From positions 1-64,000 of the forward strand of contig JBOEHJ010000046.1 of the NCBI GenBank assembly GCA_050633905.1: DNA of 64,000 bases, given 5' to 3'. Shown here one piece after another: positions 34,688 through 44,781 of the stretch. Source of the DNA: JANQPX01 sp050633905. Lineage in GTDB: Bacteria > Pseudomonadota > Alphaproteobacteria > Geminicoccales > Geminicoccaceae. The notes under the pieces are model-generated. The model saw only the letters and a list, made by a program, of their open reading frames with translations. It had not been told where the DNA came from and made no database searches. Each line of letters starts with the position of its first letter. Position 1 is the first letter of the stretch. Both the position numbers and the translations under genes were made by a program.

Positions 34688-35668
34688 TTATAATTGGTGA
34701 TGAGCGGGCGAATTTGCGAGGATCGCTTTGGCTTCTTCGCAATCTTTTGCCATTTGCTCTTTCAATAACTCGATATCGGCGAAAGCTTGTTCATCGCGGA
34801 GGTGCTTGATGAACTGGCAACATAGACGTTTGCCGTACAGATCGACGTCGCGGTCAAGGAGATGAATTTCGAGGAGATGACCCTGTTGATCGTCGAATGT
34901 CGGTCTGAGCCCGATATTGGCGGCACCATCCGCCCAAATCATCTGTCCAGCCTCCTGCCAGGCCGCGCGGACCGCGTAAATCCCAGACTTTGGCCAAAGA
35001 GCAGGGCTGTTGATGGAATTGGGATCGGGGCGCCGAATATTGGCGGTGGGATAGCCAAGCTCACGGCCCCGGCGATCGCCGCTGACCACCCGGCCCTCGA
35101 CCACGAAAGGGTGGTCAAGCAAATCAGCGGCAGCTTCGACGTTGCCTTGGTCAATCAGCGTTCGGATGCGGCTGGAGGAGCAAATGTCGCCCTGCCAGGC
35201 CTTGGGATCGATCTTGCTGACGCCGAAACTGTGGGCTTTCCCTTCGGTGATGAGCGTTTCCACATCGCCGCTCGCTTTGTGGCCAAAACGAAAATCGTAG
35301 CCCACCACCACATGCGAGACGGCTAGGCCGTCCACCAGAACATCCTGGACGAACGCTTCTGGGTTCTTTTCGCGCATGTTGCGATCGAATTTGAGCGCGA
35401 AGACCCGCTCAACACCGTTTTCCGCCAGGATTTTCGTCTTGGTCCGAAAAGGGGTTAGGCGCTTTGGCGCTATGTCCGGACGCAAGATCTGGAGCGGATG
35501 CGGCTCAAAGGTGACGATGCCGAGCTTTCTGCCCAGATCATCGGCCTTTTGTTGGGCTGCCTTGATCAGGGCCTTGTGTCCCCGATGGACCCCATCGAAA
35601 TTACCAATTGCGACGACGCAGCCCTTCGATGAGGAGGGAAGCCATAGATAGGAGCGGTGAACTTTCAT
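34688..35668 (-). CDS. ribF: Bifunctional riboflavin kinase/FMN adenylyltransferase
   Basis: 326 residues. The N-terminal FAD synthetase domain has AIGNFDGVHRGHKALI and VVGYDFRFGHKASGD with SSSRIRTLI; the C-terminal kinase domain has GRELGYPTANI, GIYAV and LEIHLLDRDVDLYGK. It converts riboflavin to FMN and FAD. It is upstream of ileS on the same strand; the 142-base gap may hold an ileS promoter. Confidence 0.96.
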   Translation of the reverse strand: MKVHRSYLWLPSSSKGCVVAIGNFDGVHRGHKALIKAAQQKADDLGRKLGIVTFEPHPLQILRPDIAPKRLTPFRTKTKILAENGVERVFALKFDRNMREKNPEAFVQDVLVDGLAVSHVVVGYDFRFGHKASGDVETLITEGKAHSFGVSKIDPKAWQGDICSSSRIRTLIDQGNVEAAADLLDHPFVVEGRVVSGDRRGRELGYPTANIRRPDPNSINSPALWPKSGIYAVRAAWQEAGQMIWADGAANIGLRPTFDDQQGHLLEIHLLDRDVDLYGKRLCCQFIKHLRDEQAFADIELLKEQMAKDCEEAKAILANSPAHHQL

Positions 35669-35735
35669 GCCGGCGTTATGCTCTTGCCTTCAGGCCCTGT
35701 AAAGGTGGATCACCAGGGGACCCCGACGTGCGATC

Positions 35736-36515
35736 TTAATAGGTCCCGGGATAGGCGCCGCCGTCGATCAGGAAGTTCTGGCCGGTAATGTAGCTTGCCT
35801 GAGCGCTGCAAATGTAGGCGCAAAGCTCGCCGAATTCGTCAGGCCGACCAAAGCGCTTGGCCGGGATGGCGGCAGCGGCCGCCTGCGCGACGTCTTCTTC
35901 CGACTTTCCAGATTTTCCAGCGGCGAATGCAAAGCCGCCTCGCAGGCGATCGGTATCGAAGCGGCCGGGCAGGATATTGTTGATCGTGACCCCATGCTCG
36001 ACCGTTTCCCGCGCGATGCCGGCGACGAAGCCGGTCAAGCCGGAACGGGCCCCGTTCGAGAGGCCGAGCACCGAGATTGGCGCCTTCACCGAAGACGAGG
36101 TGATGTTGACGATACGCCCGAATTTCCGGCCCATCATGTCGTCGACCACCGCCTTGATCAGCTCGATTGGGGTGATCATGTTGGCGTTACAGGCTGATTG
36201 CCAGTCTTCCTCGGTCCAGTCCCGAAAGTTGCCGGGCGGCGGGCCACCCGCATTATTCACCAGGATATCCATATCAGGACAGGCGTTGAGCGCCGCTTCA
36301 CGCCCTGCTTTCGTGGTGATATCACCGGCAATGAAGGCGATGTTCGCCCCGGTGGCGTCGCGAATGTCCTTGGCAGTCGCTTCGAGCGTGGCCTCGGTGC
36401 GCGCGGTGATGGTGACCTCAACGCCGTTTCGAGCGAGCGACATGGCGCAGGCCCGGCCTAATCCCTTGCTGGCTGCACAAACCAGCGCCTTCTTCCCCAC
36501 GATCCCAAGGTCCAT
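35736..36515 (-). CDS. Atypical SDR family protein
   Basis: 259 residues with a Rossmann fold (AASKGLGRACA, NNAGGPPPG, VNITSSSVK). The normal YxxxK catalytic pair is missing: the aligned positions read SNGAR, with Ser153 in place of Tyr and Arg157 in place of Lys. The segment LSNGARSGLTGFVAGIA is characteristic of a recurrent SDR subgroup, so this is not a recent mutation. Reductase activity by the standard mechanism is doubtful. The C-terminus NFLIDGGAYPGTY is normal. No functional partner is evident nearby. Confidence 0.85.
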   Translation of the reverse strand: MDLGIVGKKALVCAASKGLGRACAMSLARNGVEVTITARTEATLEATAKDIRDATGANIAFIAGDITTKAGREAALNACPDMDILVNNAGGPPPGNFRDWTEEDWQSACNANMITPIELIKAVVDDMMGRKFGRIVNITSSSVKAPISVLGLSNGARSGLTGFVAGIARETVEHGVTINNILPGRFDTDRLRGGFAFAAGKSGKSEEDVAQAAAAAIPAKRFGRPDEFGELCAYICSAQASYITGQNFLIDGGAYPGTY

Positions 36516-36570
36516 CGATCAAGTCTCTCCGTTTGTGATTTTCTCCAGTCGCTCGCCAGAAAACCTTTCC

Positions 36571-37242
36571 CTAGTCAACCGTCTGGCCGGCGGCCAGGGC
36601 CAGGCGAGCGAGGGGAATGGTGATGGGCCTTTGGCGGGCAAGGGACAGGCGATCTAGCTCATGCACCAGATGGCGGGCCGCGGCAAAGGAGCGTTCCATA
36701 TGGGTCAGGAGGTAGCGGATGACCGGCTCCGGTATCTTGAGCTGGCGATCGTCGAACATTTTTAGAAACAGCGCCGCCAGAAGCTCGTCATCCGGCGCGC
36801 CGATGGCTGCGGCCGGCGCTGCAGTCAGCCTGGAGGCGAGGTCAGGCAGGTTGAGCCCCCATTGGGTGACCGGACGTCGCGCAGTTAGGAGGAGACACCC
36901 CTTTTCCTCGCGCAGCCGATTGTAAAGCTGCAGCAGGGCAACCTCGTCGATGACCGGTTCAGCGGGATCGACCAAGTAGCACCTGGAAGCGTTAATTTCC
37001 AAGGTTGCGCCAAGCTTGATGCGGTCCAAGATGATCGCATGAGCTCGTCGTTGCCAGATGGCCGCGAGATGGGTTTTCCCCGCACCTGCAGGCCCGTGAA
37101 GGATCAAGGCAGGGCCTGGCCAGTTCGGCCAGCATTCAAGCCAGGCGCGGGCTTCTTGATTGCAGCCTGATGGCATGAAGTCCTCGGCGCCCAGTGCAGC
37201 CCGATGGGCGAATGTCAGGGGCAGTTGATCGGAGGCAGTCAT
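36571..37242 (-). CDS. hdaA: DnaA-related regulator HdaA
   Basis: 223 residues: a DnaA-like AAA+ domain without the DNA-binding domain IV. Walker A is GPAGAGKTHLAAIW, sensor I lies in CLLLTARRPVTQWG, and the arginine-finger and lid region in RYLLTHMERSFAAARHLVHELD. Walker B is weak (YLVDPAEP rather than two acids). HdaA promotes ATP hydrolysis by DnaA after initiation. The start overlaps the AI-2E gene's stop by four bases, so it is translationally coupled. Confidence 0.88.
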   Translation of the reverse strand: MTASDQLPLTFAHRAALGAEDFMPSGCNQEARAWLECWPNWPGPALILHGPAGAGKTHLAAIWQRRAHAIILDRIKLGATLEINASRCYLVDPAEPVIDEVALLQLYNRLREEKGCLLLTARRPVTQWGLNLPDLASRLTAAPAAAIGAPDDELLAALFLKMFDDRQLKIPEPVIRYLLTHMERSFAAARHLVHELDRLSLARQRPITIPLARLALAAGQTVD

Positions 37243-38399
37243 CCAAGCGTGCCGGTTTTCGGCTGATCGGCTTCGGCAAGGGCGTCGTCGCGCGCAAGCT
37301 CGCTTCCCTCGGCTGCCGCAATGTCATGGTCACTCGCCAGAAACAGCGTGCTTTGTCGATAGCGCTCGACGCTAAACCGGATCAGCACGCCGAGCACGGC
37401 GGCAAAGGGGACGGCTAAAAGGGTGCCCAGCAGGCCAAATAGTGCCGTGCCGGCGAGAACCGCGAAAATCATCCAGACGGGGTGCAGATGGATGCGGCTG
37501 CCGACGAGGCGCGGGCTGATCAGATTTCCCTCGATGAACTGCCCCATGCCGAAAATCCCGACCACCAGCAGCACCATCCAGACATCTTGAAACTGAAAGG
37601 CGGCAACCGAGACGCCGACCGCCATGCCTAGCGCCATGCCAATGAAGGGGATGAACGAGAAAAAGCCGGTAAGGAGGCCGATGATCAAGCCGTATTTGAG
37701 ATCGATCAGCCACAAGCCGCCGGCATAGAAGCAGGCGAGGAAGGTGCAGACCAAGCCAGCACCGCGCAGAAAACCCGCCAAGACCTCGTTGATTTCATGC
37801 CCCAACCGATCGAAGGTCAGTTGCTGCCTTGGAGGCACCAATCCTCGGAGAACAGCGATCATCTTGTCCCAGTCGCGCAACATGTAGAAGGTGACGATCG
37901 GCGTGACGAAAATCAGTGCCACCAGATTGAGGAGGGCGACACCGGATTGCAGGAGGCCGGTCACCGAACTCATGAAAACGCTGATCGCCTGGGTTGCCTG
38001 TCCCTTAATCAGGCCTTCTGCGGAAAGATCAGAGGCGAAGCTGAAGCGCTCGATCAGCGAGGTCAGGAGCGGCAGCAGGCGGTCCCGCAGCCGTTCGACG
38101 TAATTGGGAAGTTCGCTGGCAAGAGCTGCCGCCTGGGTTGCGAGCGGCGGCAGCAGCAGGAGGACAACAATCGAGATTACAAGAAAAAAGCTGACCGTGA
38201 TCATCATCGTCGATGAACTTCGACCGAAGCCCATGCGCTCCAGGCGATCGGCAAACGGATCCAGCATATAGGCCGCGGCCAGACCGACCAGAAAAGGCAG
38301 GAGAATTTGCTTCAGTAGCACCAAGCCCATCACGATCAGCGAGAGCGGGACAACGACAAGCGCGACAAGGCGGAGGGCGGGTGACCAGTTCCAGGTCAA
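37239..38399 (-). CDS. AI-2E family (PerM-like) membrane protein
   Basis: 386 residues with about eight membrane helices. Family features are PFLVGLAAAYMLDPFADRLERMG in the N-terminal region, a long amphipathic middle, PIVTFYMLRDWDKM, GFFSFIPFIGMALG and GNLISPRLVGSRIHLHP. The family includes exporters and Na+/H+ antiporters, so the name does not imply AI-2 transport. It overlaps pgsA-like and hdaA by four bases at each end. Confidence 0.92.
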   Translation of the reverse strand: MTWNWSPALRLVALVVVPLSLIVMGLVLLKQILLPFLVGLAAAYMLDPFADRLERMGFGRSSSTMMITVSFFLVISIVVLLLLPPLATQAAALASELPNYVERLRDRLLPLLTSLIERFSFASDLSAEGLIKGQATQAISVFMSSVTGLLQSGVALLNLVALIFVTPIVTFYMLRDWDKMIAVLRGLVPPRQQLTFDRLGHEINEVLAGFLRGAGLVCTFLACFYAGGLWLIDLKYGLIIGLLTGFFSFIPFIGMALGMAVGVSVAAFQFQDVWMVLLVVGIFGMGQFIEGNLISPRLVGSRIHLHPVWMIFAVLAGTALFGLLGTLLAVPFAAVLGVLIRFSVERYRQSTLFLASDHDIAAAEGSELARDDALAEADQPKTGTLG

Positions 38400-39025
38400 G
38401 AAGACTTCTCCAGATCGGCGTAGCGAAAGGCTTGGACAACATAGCTGGCACCGGAAATGAGGACCATAGCGGCCACCACCCAGATCAAGGGCTCGATCAA
38501 GGTCCGCACATCGATAACGTCACCCCAGATAGCCAAAGCCGCTGCTGCCAGCGATATTTGCACGAAGGTGTTAAGCTTGCCGACCTTGAGCGGACGCACG
38601 CGAAACACCGGATCCCGCCGTCTGATGAGCATCACGCCGATCACGATCAGGATATCCCGCCCGATCACCAGCCAGGCCAGCCAAAGAGGCAGATGACCGG
38701 ACAAAGCCAGGGCGACGTAGATGCCATTCAGGAGAACCTTGTCCGCTAGGGGATCAAGGATAGCGCCAAGATCGGTCTTGCGATTGAAGGTCTTGGCGAT
38801 ATAGCCGTCCAGCGCATCGGTGATGCCGGCGACCACGAAAACCCAAAAGGCGGCCCAGACGTGGTCCTTCACGATTAGCCAGACCAGTGGGCCGACCAGC
38901 AACATCCGACCAATCGATAGATAATTGGCCAGATTAAAAGGTGATGGAGGCGCTAGAACGAGGTCGTCGTCTCGTCCGGCGTTTCGTCGAACCTCGGGTT
39001 TGTCACCGTCGGTTGCAACAGCCAT
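38396..39025 (-). CDS. CDP-alcohol phosphatidyltransferase (PgsA-like)
   Basis: 209 residues, several membrane helices. The catalytic motif is DALDGYIAKTFNRKTDLG followed by AILDPLADK, the four-aspartate CDP-OH motif with Lys where Arg is usual. The likely product is phosphatidylglycerophosphate, but cardiolipin- or other-type enzymes share the motif. The ATG at 39025 has a strong GGAAGGGG site, which lies inside the upstream DUF2066 gene; the two coding regions overlap by 73 bases in different frames. Confidence 0.88.
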   Translation of the reverse strand: MAVATDGDKPEVRRNAGRDDDLVLAPPSPFNLANYLSIGRMLLVGPLVWLIVKDHVWAAFWVFVVAGITDALDGYIAKTFNRKTDLGAILDPLADKVLLNGIYVALALSGHLPLWLAWLVIGRDILIVIGVMLIRRRDPVFRVRPLKVGKLNTFVQISLAAAALAIWGDVIDVRTLIEPLIWVVAAMVLISGASYVVQAFRYADLEKSS

Positions 39026-40104
39026 TGTTCCCCTTCCCGCGACAACGACAAGCCGATCCGACCTAACGCCTGCTCGAAACCCAGCTCGTCACCCACATAG
39101 TCAACTTGGATCTGCACCCGTTCTTGGGCAAACGATGCGATCTCAATTTGGCTGACTTCTACAAGGTTTTCCAAATCCCGATTGATCTTGATCCAATCTT
39201 GAAGACTGCTGATTGGGACGTCGACAAACATGAGACCGCCAGTGTCCAAACGCAAGAGATGCGTGCTTTTCCACTGCTCATCGAGGCTGTTTTGCAACTG
39301 AACGACAGCGTTCTTGAGCACGTCGTCCAACGTCTCCCCGGGTTGTCCATCGAGGGTGAACGATTGTCCGATCCGATCATCGCCGCCGACCCTTCGCGCC
39401 GCCAGCCTGATCGAGACCGGTCCGCCGAGAGCAGGGTCGGAGACGGGGGCAGCACTCATGACGACCGCATCCTTTGCCCCATAACGACTGGCCAGACGGC
39501 GAAGCGCGATCACATCGCCAGAGCGCGCCTGATCCACCGAGACCGCGCTCACATCCTCAAGGTCGCCAAGGGGCATGATCAGACGAAGTCCGCTTTCACT
39601 ATCAAGCTCTTCTGCCCAGGCAGCCCACCAAGGATTATTTTCGGGCCAGAGATATGGGTTCGCCTGATCGTCATAGAGCGGAAGAACAACCAATGGCGCT
39701 GAAACCTCGTCGGAGAAGGCGAGGCGCTCAGACCTGAGAAGGTCGCGCACGCGCTCGGGGTCAAAGGCGACGGTCATCTTGGCGAGATAGCGTGTATTGG
39801 AAAGACGCTCATCGGCGATCTGGAAGTTCTGTACATAGCGCTCGACCGAGAGCTGCTGTGCTTCCGGCAGATTGGCATGATCCCTGGCTGGTACCAATCG
39901 CCGCAGCAGGCGCGAAAACCCGATTTGCTGTCCCTGCAGATGCGCTTGTTCCCGCGCCGACACGGCGTCATCCGCAACCACATCAACGGGAATATCGCCC
40001 ACAGTGTAGAGGTCTGCGGATTGCGCAGCCGCTGATAAAGTCTGGCTAAGCCAAACCATAAGGATAGAAATGAATAACAAGATACAACGTTTGGATTGAA
40101 GCAT
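38953..40104 (-). CDS. DUF2066 domain protein, exported
   Basis: About 383 residues with a clear signal peptide (MLQSKRCILLFISILMVWLS, cleavage near AAAQS). The DUF2066 region follows, with SAREQAHLQGQQIGFSRLLRRL and FDPERVRDLLRSERLAF, then a C-terminal part that ends near RFDETPDETT. The function of the family is unknown. It is commonly encoded divergently from purM and upstream of pgsA and hdaA, as here. I chose the ATG at 40104 on the signal peptide; the frame stays open far upstream across purM, which cannot be coding. Confidence 0.85.
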   Translation of the reverse strand: MLQSKRCILLFISILMVWLSQTLSAAAQSADLYTVGDIPVDVVADDAVSAREQAHLQGQQIGFSRLLRRLVPARDHANLPEAQQLSVERYVQNFQIADERLSNTRYLAKMTVAFDPERVRDLLRSERLAFSDEVSAPLVVLPLYDDQANPYLWPENNPWWAAWAEELDSESGLRLIMPLGDLEDVSAVSVDQARSGDVIALRRLASRYGAKDAVVMSAAPVSDPALGGPVSIRLAARRVGGDDRIGQSFTLDGQPGETLDDVLKNAVVQLQNSLDEQWKSTHLLRLDTGGLMFVDVPISSLQDWIKINRDLENLVEVSQIEIASFAQERVQIQVDYVGDELGFEQALGRIGLSLSREGEQWLLQPTVTNPRFDETPDETTTSF

Positions 40105-40182
40105 TGCAAAGCGTTCCAGATCACCTAAGGTGTCGACACTCACCATTTGGTCTCGTTCTAGATAAAACTCAAGCATGCTATC

Positions 40183-41256
40183 ATGACACATGTGAAGGAC
40201 CGAATGACGGACAGCGACCGTTATCGGCAAGCCGGCGTCGACATCGAGGCCGGTAATGCGTTCGTCAAAGCGATTGCGCCGCTGGCTGGCTCGACAGCCA
40301 GGCCGGGTGCTAGTGGTTCTCTTGGCGGTTTCGGCGGGCTGTTTGATCTTGAGGAGGCGGGGTTCACCTCGCCCGTCCTGGTCGCGGCAACCGATGGCGT
40401 TGGCACCAAGCTGCAGCTCATCGCGAAGGCGGATCAGCACAAGATCGCGGGGATCGATCTCGTGGCGATGTGTGTCAACGATCTGCTCGTGCAGGGTGCT
40501 GAACCCCTGTTTTTCCTCGATTATTTCGCGAGTTCCAAGCTCGATCCGCTCGCCGCCAAGGATGTCGTTGCCGGCATTGCCGAGGGTTGTCGTTCCTCCG
40601 GCTGCGCGTTGATCGGTGGCGAAACCGCCGAGATGCCTGGCCATTACAAGCCCGGTGATTTCGATCTCGCCGGCTTTGCCGTCGGCGCCGTCAGTCGCGA
40701 CAACATGCTGCCGAAGGACGATATCAAAGCCGGCGATGTGTTGCTCGGCCTCGCCTCGAATGGCATCCATGCCAATGGCTACTCGCTGGTCAACAAGATC
40801 CTGCGCACTGAGCGCCTGGCCCTTAGCGATCCCGCCCCTTTCGATCAGAGCCAGCTCCTGGCCGACGTTCTCCTGACGCCGACCCGGATCTATGCCGCCA
40901 GCCTCAAGCAGTCGCTATCCGATGGCGTCATCAAGGGATTAGCCCATATCACCGGCGGTGGTTTGATCGAAAATGTACCGAGAGTTCTGCCCTCCGGCCT
41001 GATGGCCAAGATCGATGCGCGTCGCTGGCAAGCACCTCCCGTTTTCCGCTGGATCTACGAAGTCGCCAAGATGACGCCTGAGAGTTTGCTCAGGACCTTC
41101 AATTGCGGGATCGGCATGGTGGTCATCGTGGCGAAAGAGGAGGCCAAGGGCCTTACCGATCATCTGAAAAAGCAAGGTGAGACGGTCTATCATCTCGGTG
41201 AGTTGGTCGAAGGCGATGGCCCCGCCTGCGTCGAAATCGACGGTATGCAAACTTGA
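40183..41256 (+). CDS. purM: Phosphoribosylformylglycinamidine cyclo-ligase
   Basis: 357 residues. It has YRQAGVDIEAGNAFV, GGFGGLFDL, VAATDGVGTKLQ, AMCVNDLLVQGAEPLFFLDYFA, ALIGGETAEMPGHY and ITGGGLIENVPRVLP, all typical of PurM, which makes AIR in purine synthesis. A second ATG 21 bases downstream (MTDSDRYRQAG) is an equally plausible start. It is divergent from DUF2066 and followed by purN. Confidence 0.97.
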   Translation: MTHVKDRMTDSDRYRQAGVDIEAGNAFVKAIAPLAGSTARPGASGSLGGFGGLFDLEEAGFTSPVLVAATDGVGTKLQLIAKADQHKIAGIDLVAMCVNDLLVQGAEPLFFLDYFASSKLDPLAAKDVVAGIAEGCRSSGCALIGGETAEMPGHYKPGDFDLAGFAVGAVSRDNMLPKDDIKAGDVLLGLASNGIHANGYSLVNKILRTERLALSDPAPFDQSQLLADVLLTPTRIYAASLKQSLSDGVIKGLAHITGGGLIENVPRVLPSGLMAKIDARRWQAPPVFRWIYEVAKMTPESLLRTFNCGIGMVVIVAKEEAKGLTDHLKKQGETVYHLGELVEGDGPACVEIDGMQT

Positions 41257-41324
41257 GCCCGAGGCGGGCGGCCCTGACAAAGATGATTCGCTGCTAATTA
41301 CGAACAGGCACTTCAAATCGAATC

Positions 41325-41966
41325 ATGAAAACGGCGATTTTGATTTCGGGGCGTGGCTCCAACATGAAAGCCCTGATCGCTGCCGGTCAGCGACCGGGGG
41401 CTGACTTTGAGATCGCGTTAGTCCTTTCGAATCGTCCGGAGGCTGCGGGTCTTGCCTTCGCTGCAGAAGCCGGCATTGTGACTGCATCGATCGACCACAG
41501 GGCCTATCCTGACCGATCAGACTTTGATGCGGCGTTGGATGAGGCTCTTCATGCGGCCGAGATCGAGCTCGTCTGCCTTGCTGGCTTCATGCGCATTTTG
41601 ACGACTGACTTCGTCGAGCGCTGGCAGGGCAGGATGATCAATATTCACCCCTCCCTCCTACCCTCGTTCAAGGGATTGCACACCCATGAGCGCGCGCTCG
41701 CTGCCGGCGTTCGCGTTCACGGCTGCAGCGTGCATCTGGTCAGGGCTGAACTGGATGATGGACCAATCTTGGTCCAAGGCATCGTACCAGTGAAACAGGA
41801 TGATACCGCTGAAACGCTTGCTGCGCGCGTTTTGGAGGTCGAGCACCAGTGCTACCCGTTAGCTCTCGATCTTTTCACATCGGGCAAGGTACGTATCGAC
41901 GGTAACCGGGTGGTGATCGAGGGGGGGACTCCCCCCCTCGTCAGCCTAATCGGCTCACATCGCTAG
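41325..41966 (+). CDS. purN: Phosphoribosylglycinamide formyltransferase
   Basis: 213 residues. It shows LISGRGSNMKALI, CLAGFMRILTTDFV, the catalytic NIHPSLLPSFKGLHTHERAL and GCSVHLVRAELDDGPI. It transfers formyl from formyl-THF to GAR. The last 15 codons include a strong G-run/C-run hairpin at 41918-41940. It forms an operon with purM and is convergent with ndk. Confidence 0.97.
   Translation: MKTAILISGRGSNMKALIAAGQRPGADFEIALVLSNRPEAAGLAFAAEAGIVTASIDHRAYPDRSDFDAALDEALHAAEIELVCLAGFMRILTTDFVERWQGRMINIHPSLLPSFKGLHTHERALAAGVRVHGCSVHLVRAELDDGPILVQGIVPVKQDDTAETLAARVLEVEHQCYPLALDLFTSGKVRIDGNRVVIEGGTPPLVSLIGSHR
41918..41940. terminator. G7/C7 hairpin at the end of purN
   Basis: CGAGGGGGGG-ACT-CCCCCCCTCG, a perfect ten-pair stem with a three-base loop, inside the purN coding end. 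No T-run follows. It may slow RNA polymerase, protect the 3' end, or block readthrough into ndk. Confidence 0.4.
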
Positions 41967-42012
41967 TTGCATGTTCGTCAAGAAACATTACTTCGCTATC
42001 TCCAGAATTTGA

Positions 42013-42068
42013 CCGCATACCGTCGATCCTGGTGATGGCGGAGGGACCAAATGATGTGGTCACACCAC
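42013..42068 (-). repeat. 3'-end dispersed repeat, copy D
   Basis: On the minus strand, directly after the ndk TAG: TGGTGTGACCACATCATTTG, then CCGCC, ACCAGGATCGAC and GGTATGCGG. The first part can fold as GACCA/TGGTC. Confidence 0.7.
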
Positions 42069-42490
42069 TAGCCGACGACGTCGACGCCGGCGAAGAAGAA
42101 AGCAATTTCTTCCTTGGCGGTCTCCGGTGCATCGGAGCCATGGACGGAATTAGCTTCGATCGATTCGGCAAAATCCTTGCGGATCGTACCGGCCTCGGCC
42201 TCGGCCGGATTGGTTGCACCCATGACCTTTCGGTTCTGTGCGATAGCATCCTCGCCTTCGAGGGCTTGGACAACCACCGGACCCGAGGTCATGAAGTTGC
42301 AGAGATCGTTGAAAAACGGCCGCTCCTTATGAACACCGTAAAAGGCCTCTGCCTGGGTGCGGGTCAGCTGAATGCGCCGCTGGGCGATGATCCGAAGGCC
42401 CGCCTTTTCGAAACGAGCATTGATTTCGCCGGTCAGGTTGCGCCTGGTAGCATCAGGCTTGATGATGGAAAGCGTGCGTTCGATGGCCAT
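42068..42490 (-). CDS. ndk: Nucleoside diphosphate kinase
   Basis: 140 residues. ERTLSIIKPDATRRN opens the protein, the catalytic histidine is in NSVHGSDAPETAKEE, and VVVQALEGEDAI is typical. It balances NTP pools with a phosphohistidine intermediate. It is a single gene with a promoter candidate 48 bases upstream and repeat copy D behind it. Confidence 0.98.
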   Translation of the reverse strand: MAIERTLSIIKPDATRRNLTGEINARFEKAGLRIIAQRRIQLTRTQAEAFYGVHKERPFFNDLCNFMTSGPVVVQALEGEDAIAQNRKVMGATNPAEAEAGTIRKDFAESIEANSVHGSDAPETAKEEIAFFFAGVDVVG

Positions 42491-42537
42491 GGGCCAAACT
42501 CCCTTGTTCTTCGGTAGTGTTGGGGTGATCTGCCCGC

Positions 42538-42565
42538 CTTATAGCTAGCCTATCGAAAGGTGCAA
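42538..42565 (-). promoter_or_regulatory. Candidate ndk promoter
   Basis: On the minus strand TTGCAC (42560-42565), 16 bases, TATAAG (42538-42543). The predicted leader is about 40 bases. Confidence 0.4.
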
Positions 42566-42627
42566 AGAGCAGTGCTGTCGCAGGAGCTTCTGAAACCATG
42601 ATTTGAGGGCTTTCCAAGACAATTCCG

Positions 42628-42680
42628 ACCATATCAGGATGGCGCAAGGCCCAGTCAACGATGTGGACGTTTCACACCAA
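42628..42680 (-). repeat. 3'-end dispersed repeat, copy G
   Basis: Directly after the holC TAG on the minus strand: TTGGTGTGAAACGTCCACAT, then CGTTGAC, GCGCCATCCTGATATGGT. It is the most diverged copy, with a five-base insertion after GGTGTGA, but it has the same position and order of motifs. Confidence 0.45.
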
Positions 42681-43139
42681 CTAGGATTCGCGGGCTTTTT
42701 TCCAGCCGCCGCGTTCAGTTTGTTGCCAGTAGACCAGCTTGTCTCCCTGGGCCTGGTGGTTTTTCCAGGCTTCTCTTGCGCCTGCCAGCGCTGCTTGATC
42801 CTGACCGTCGAACATGATCAAGACCCGCTCGATACCCTCTGGCAATGGTTCAGCCACGGCGCCATCCACCAGCACCAGGATGGAGGCGTCATTCGGCATT
42901 TCCGGCTTGGTGGTCAGGAAAACCGGCTGCTTTTCGGCATCACCGTCCTTGGCGGAGCCATGGGGAAGGAAGCTATCGGCCTGATCGGTCCAGAGCGCTC
43001 GGTTAAGGGCTTCGACACGCTCGCTCGATGAGGCCATGACCACAGCCCGCTTGCCGCTTTCCAGAACCTTGTTGAGCAAGCGACCGAGCGCTGGTTCCAG
43101 CGCTGTCTTGGTGAGATGATAAAAACCGACCTCTGCCAT
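42681..43139 (-). CDS. holC: DNA polymerase III subunit chi
   Basis: 152 residues with the HolC pattern: VGFYHLTKTALEPALGRLL, a central WTDQADSFLPHG, ILVLVDG and the C-terminal WKNHQAQGDKLVYWQQ. Chi links the clamp loader to SSB. The start is the ATG at 43139 behind GGGAGGGG. It lies 27 bases after the pepA stop, the usual pepA-holC-ndk order in alphaproteobacteria. Confidence 0.92.
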   Translation of the reverse strand: MAEVGFYHLTKTALEPALGRLLNKVLESGKRAVVMASSSERVEALNRALWTDQADSFLPHGSAKDGDAEKQPVFLTTKPEMPNDASILVLVDGAVAEPLPEGIERVLIMFDGQDQAALAGAREAWKNHQAQGDKLVYWQQTERGGWKKARES

Positions 43140-43166
43140 CGATAGCGCTGGCCCCTCCCTCGTCAA

Positions 43167-44669
<1,503 letters not shown>

Positions 44670-44781
44670 CTGGCGGCTCCATCTCCGCATTTGAGGGTTG
44701 TCGACTCGACTTGGGTCGACTGAACAGGGACGCTCATTTGCCTTCTGGCTTGTTGATCATCTCTCTGTATGATGACCACCG

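Noticed and set aside
38953..40770. A 605-codon open frame for the DUF2066 gene
   Set aside because: The first 220 codons run antisense through purM and have no protein-like features; the signal peptide starts at 40104.
44700..44722. Repeated GTCGACT in the pepA-lptF gap
   Set aside because: It is a short direct repeat that contains a palindrome, but with no support as a binding site.
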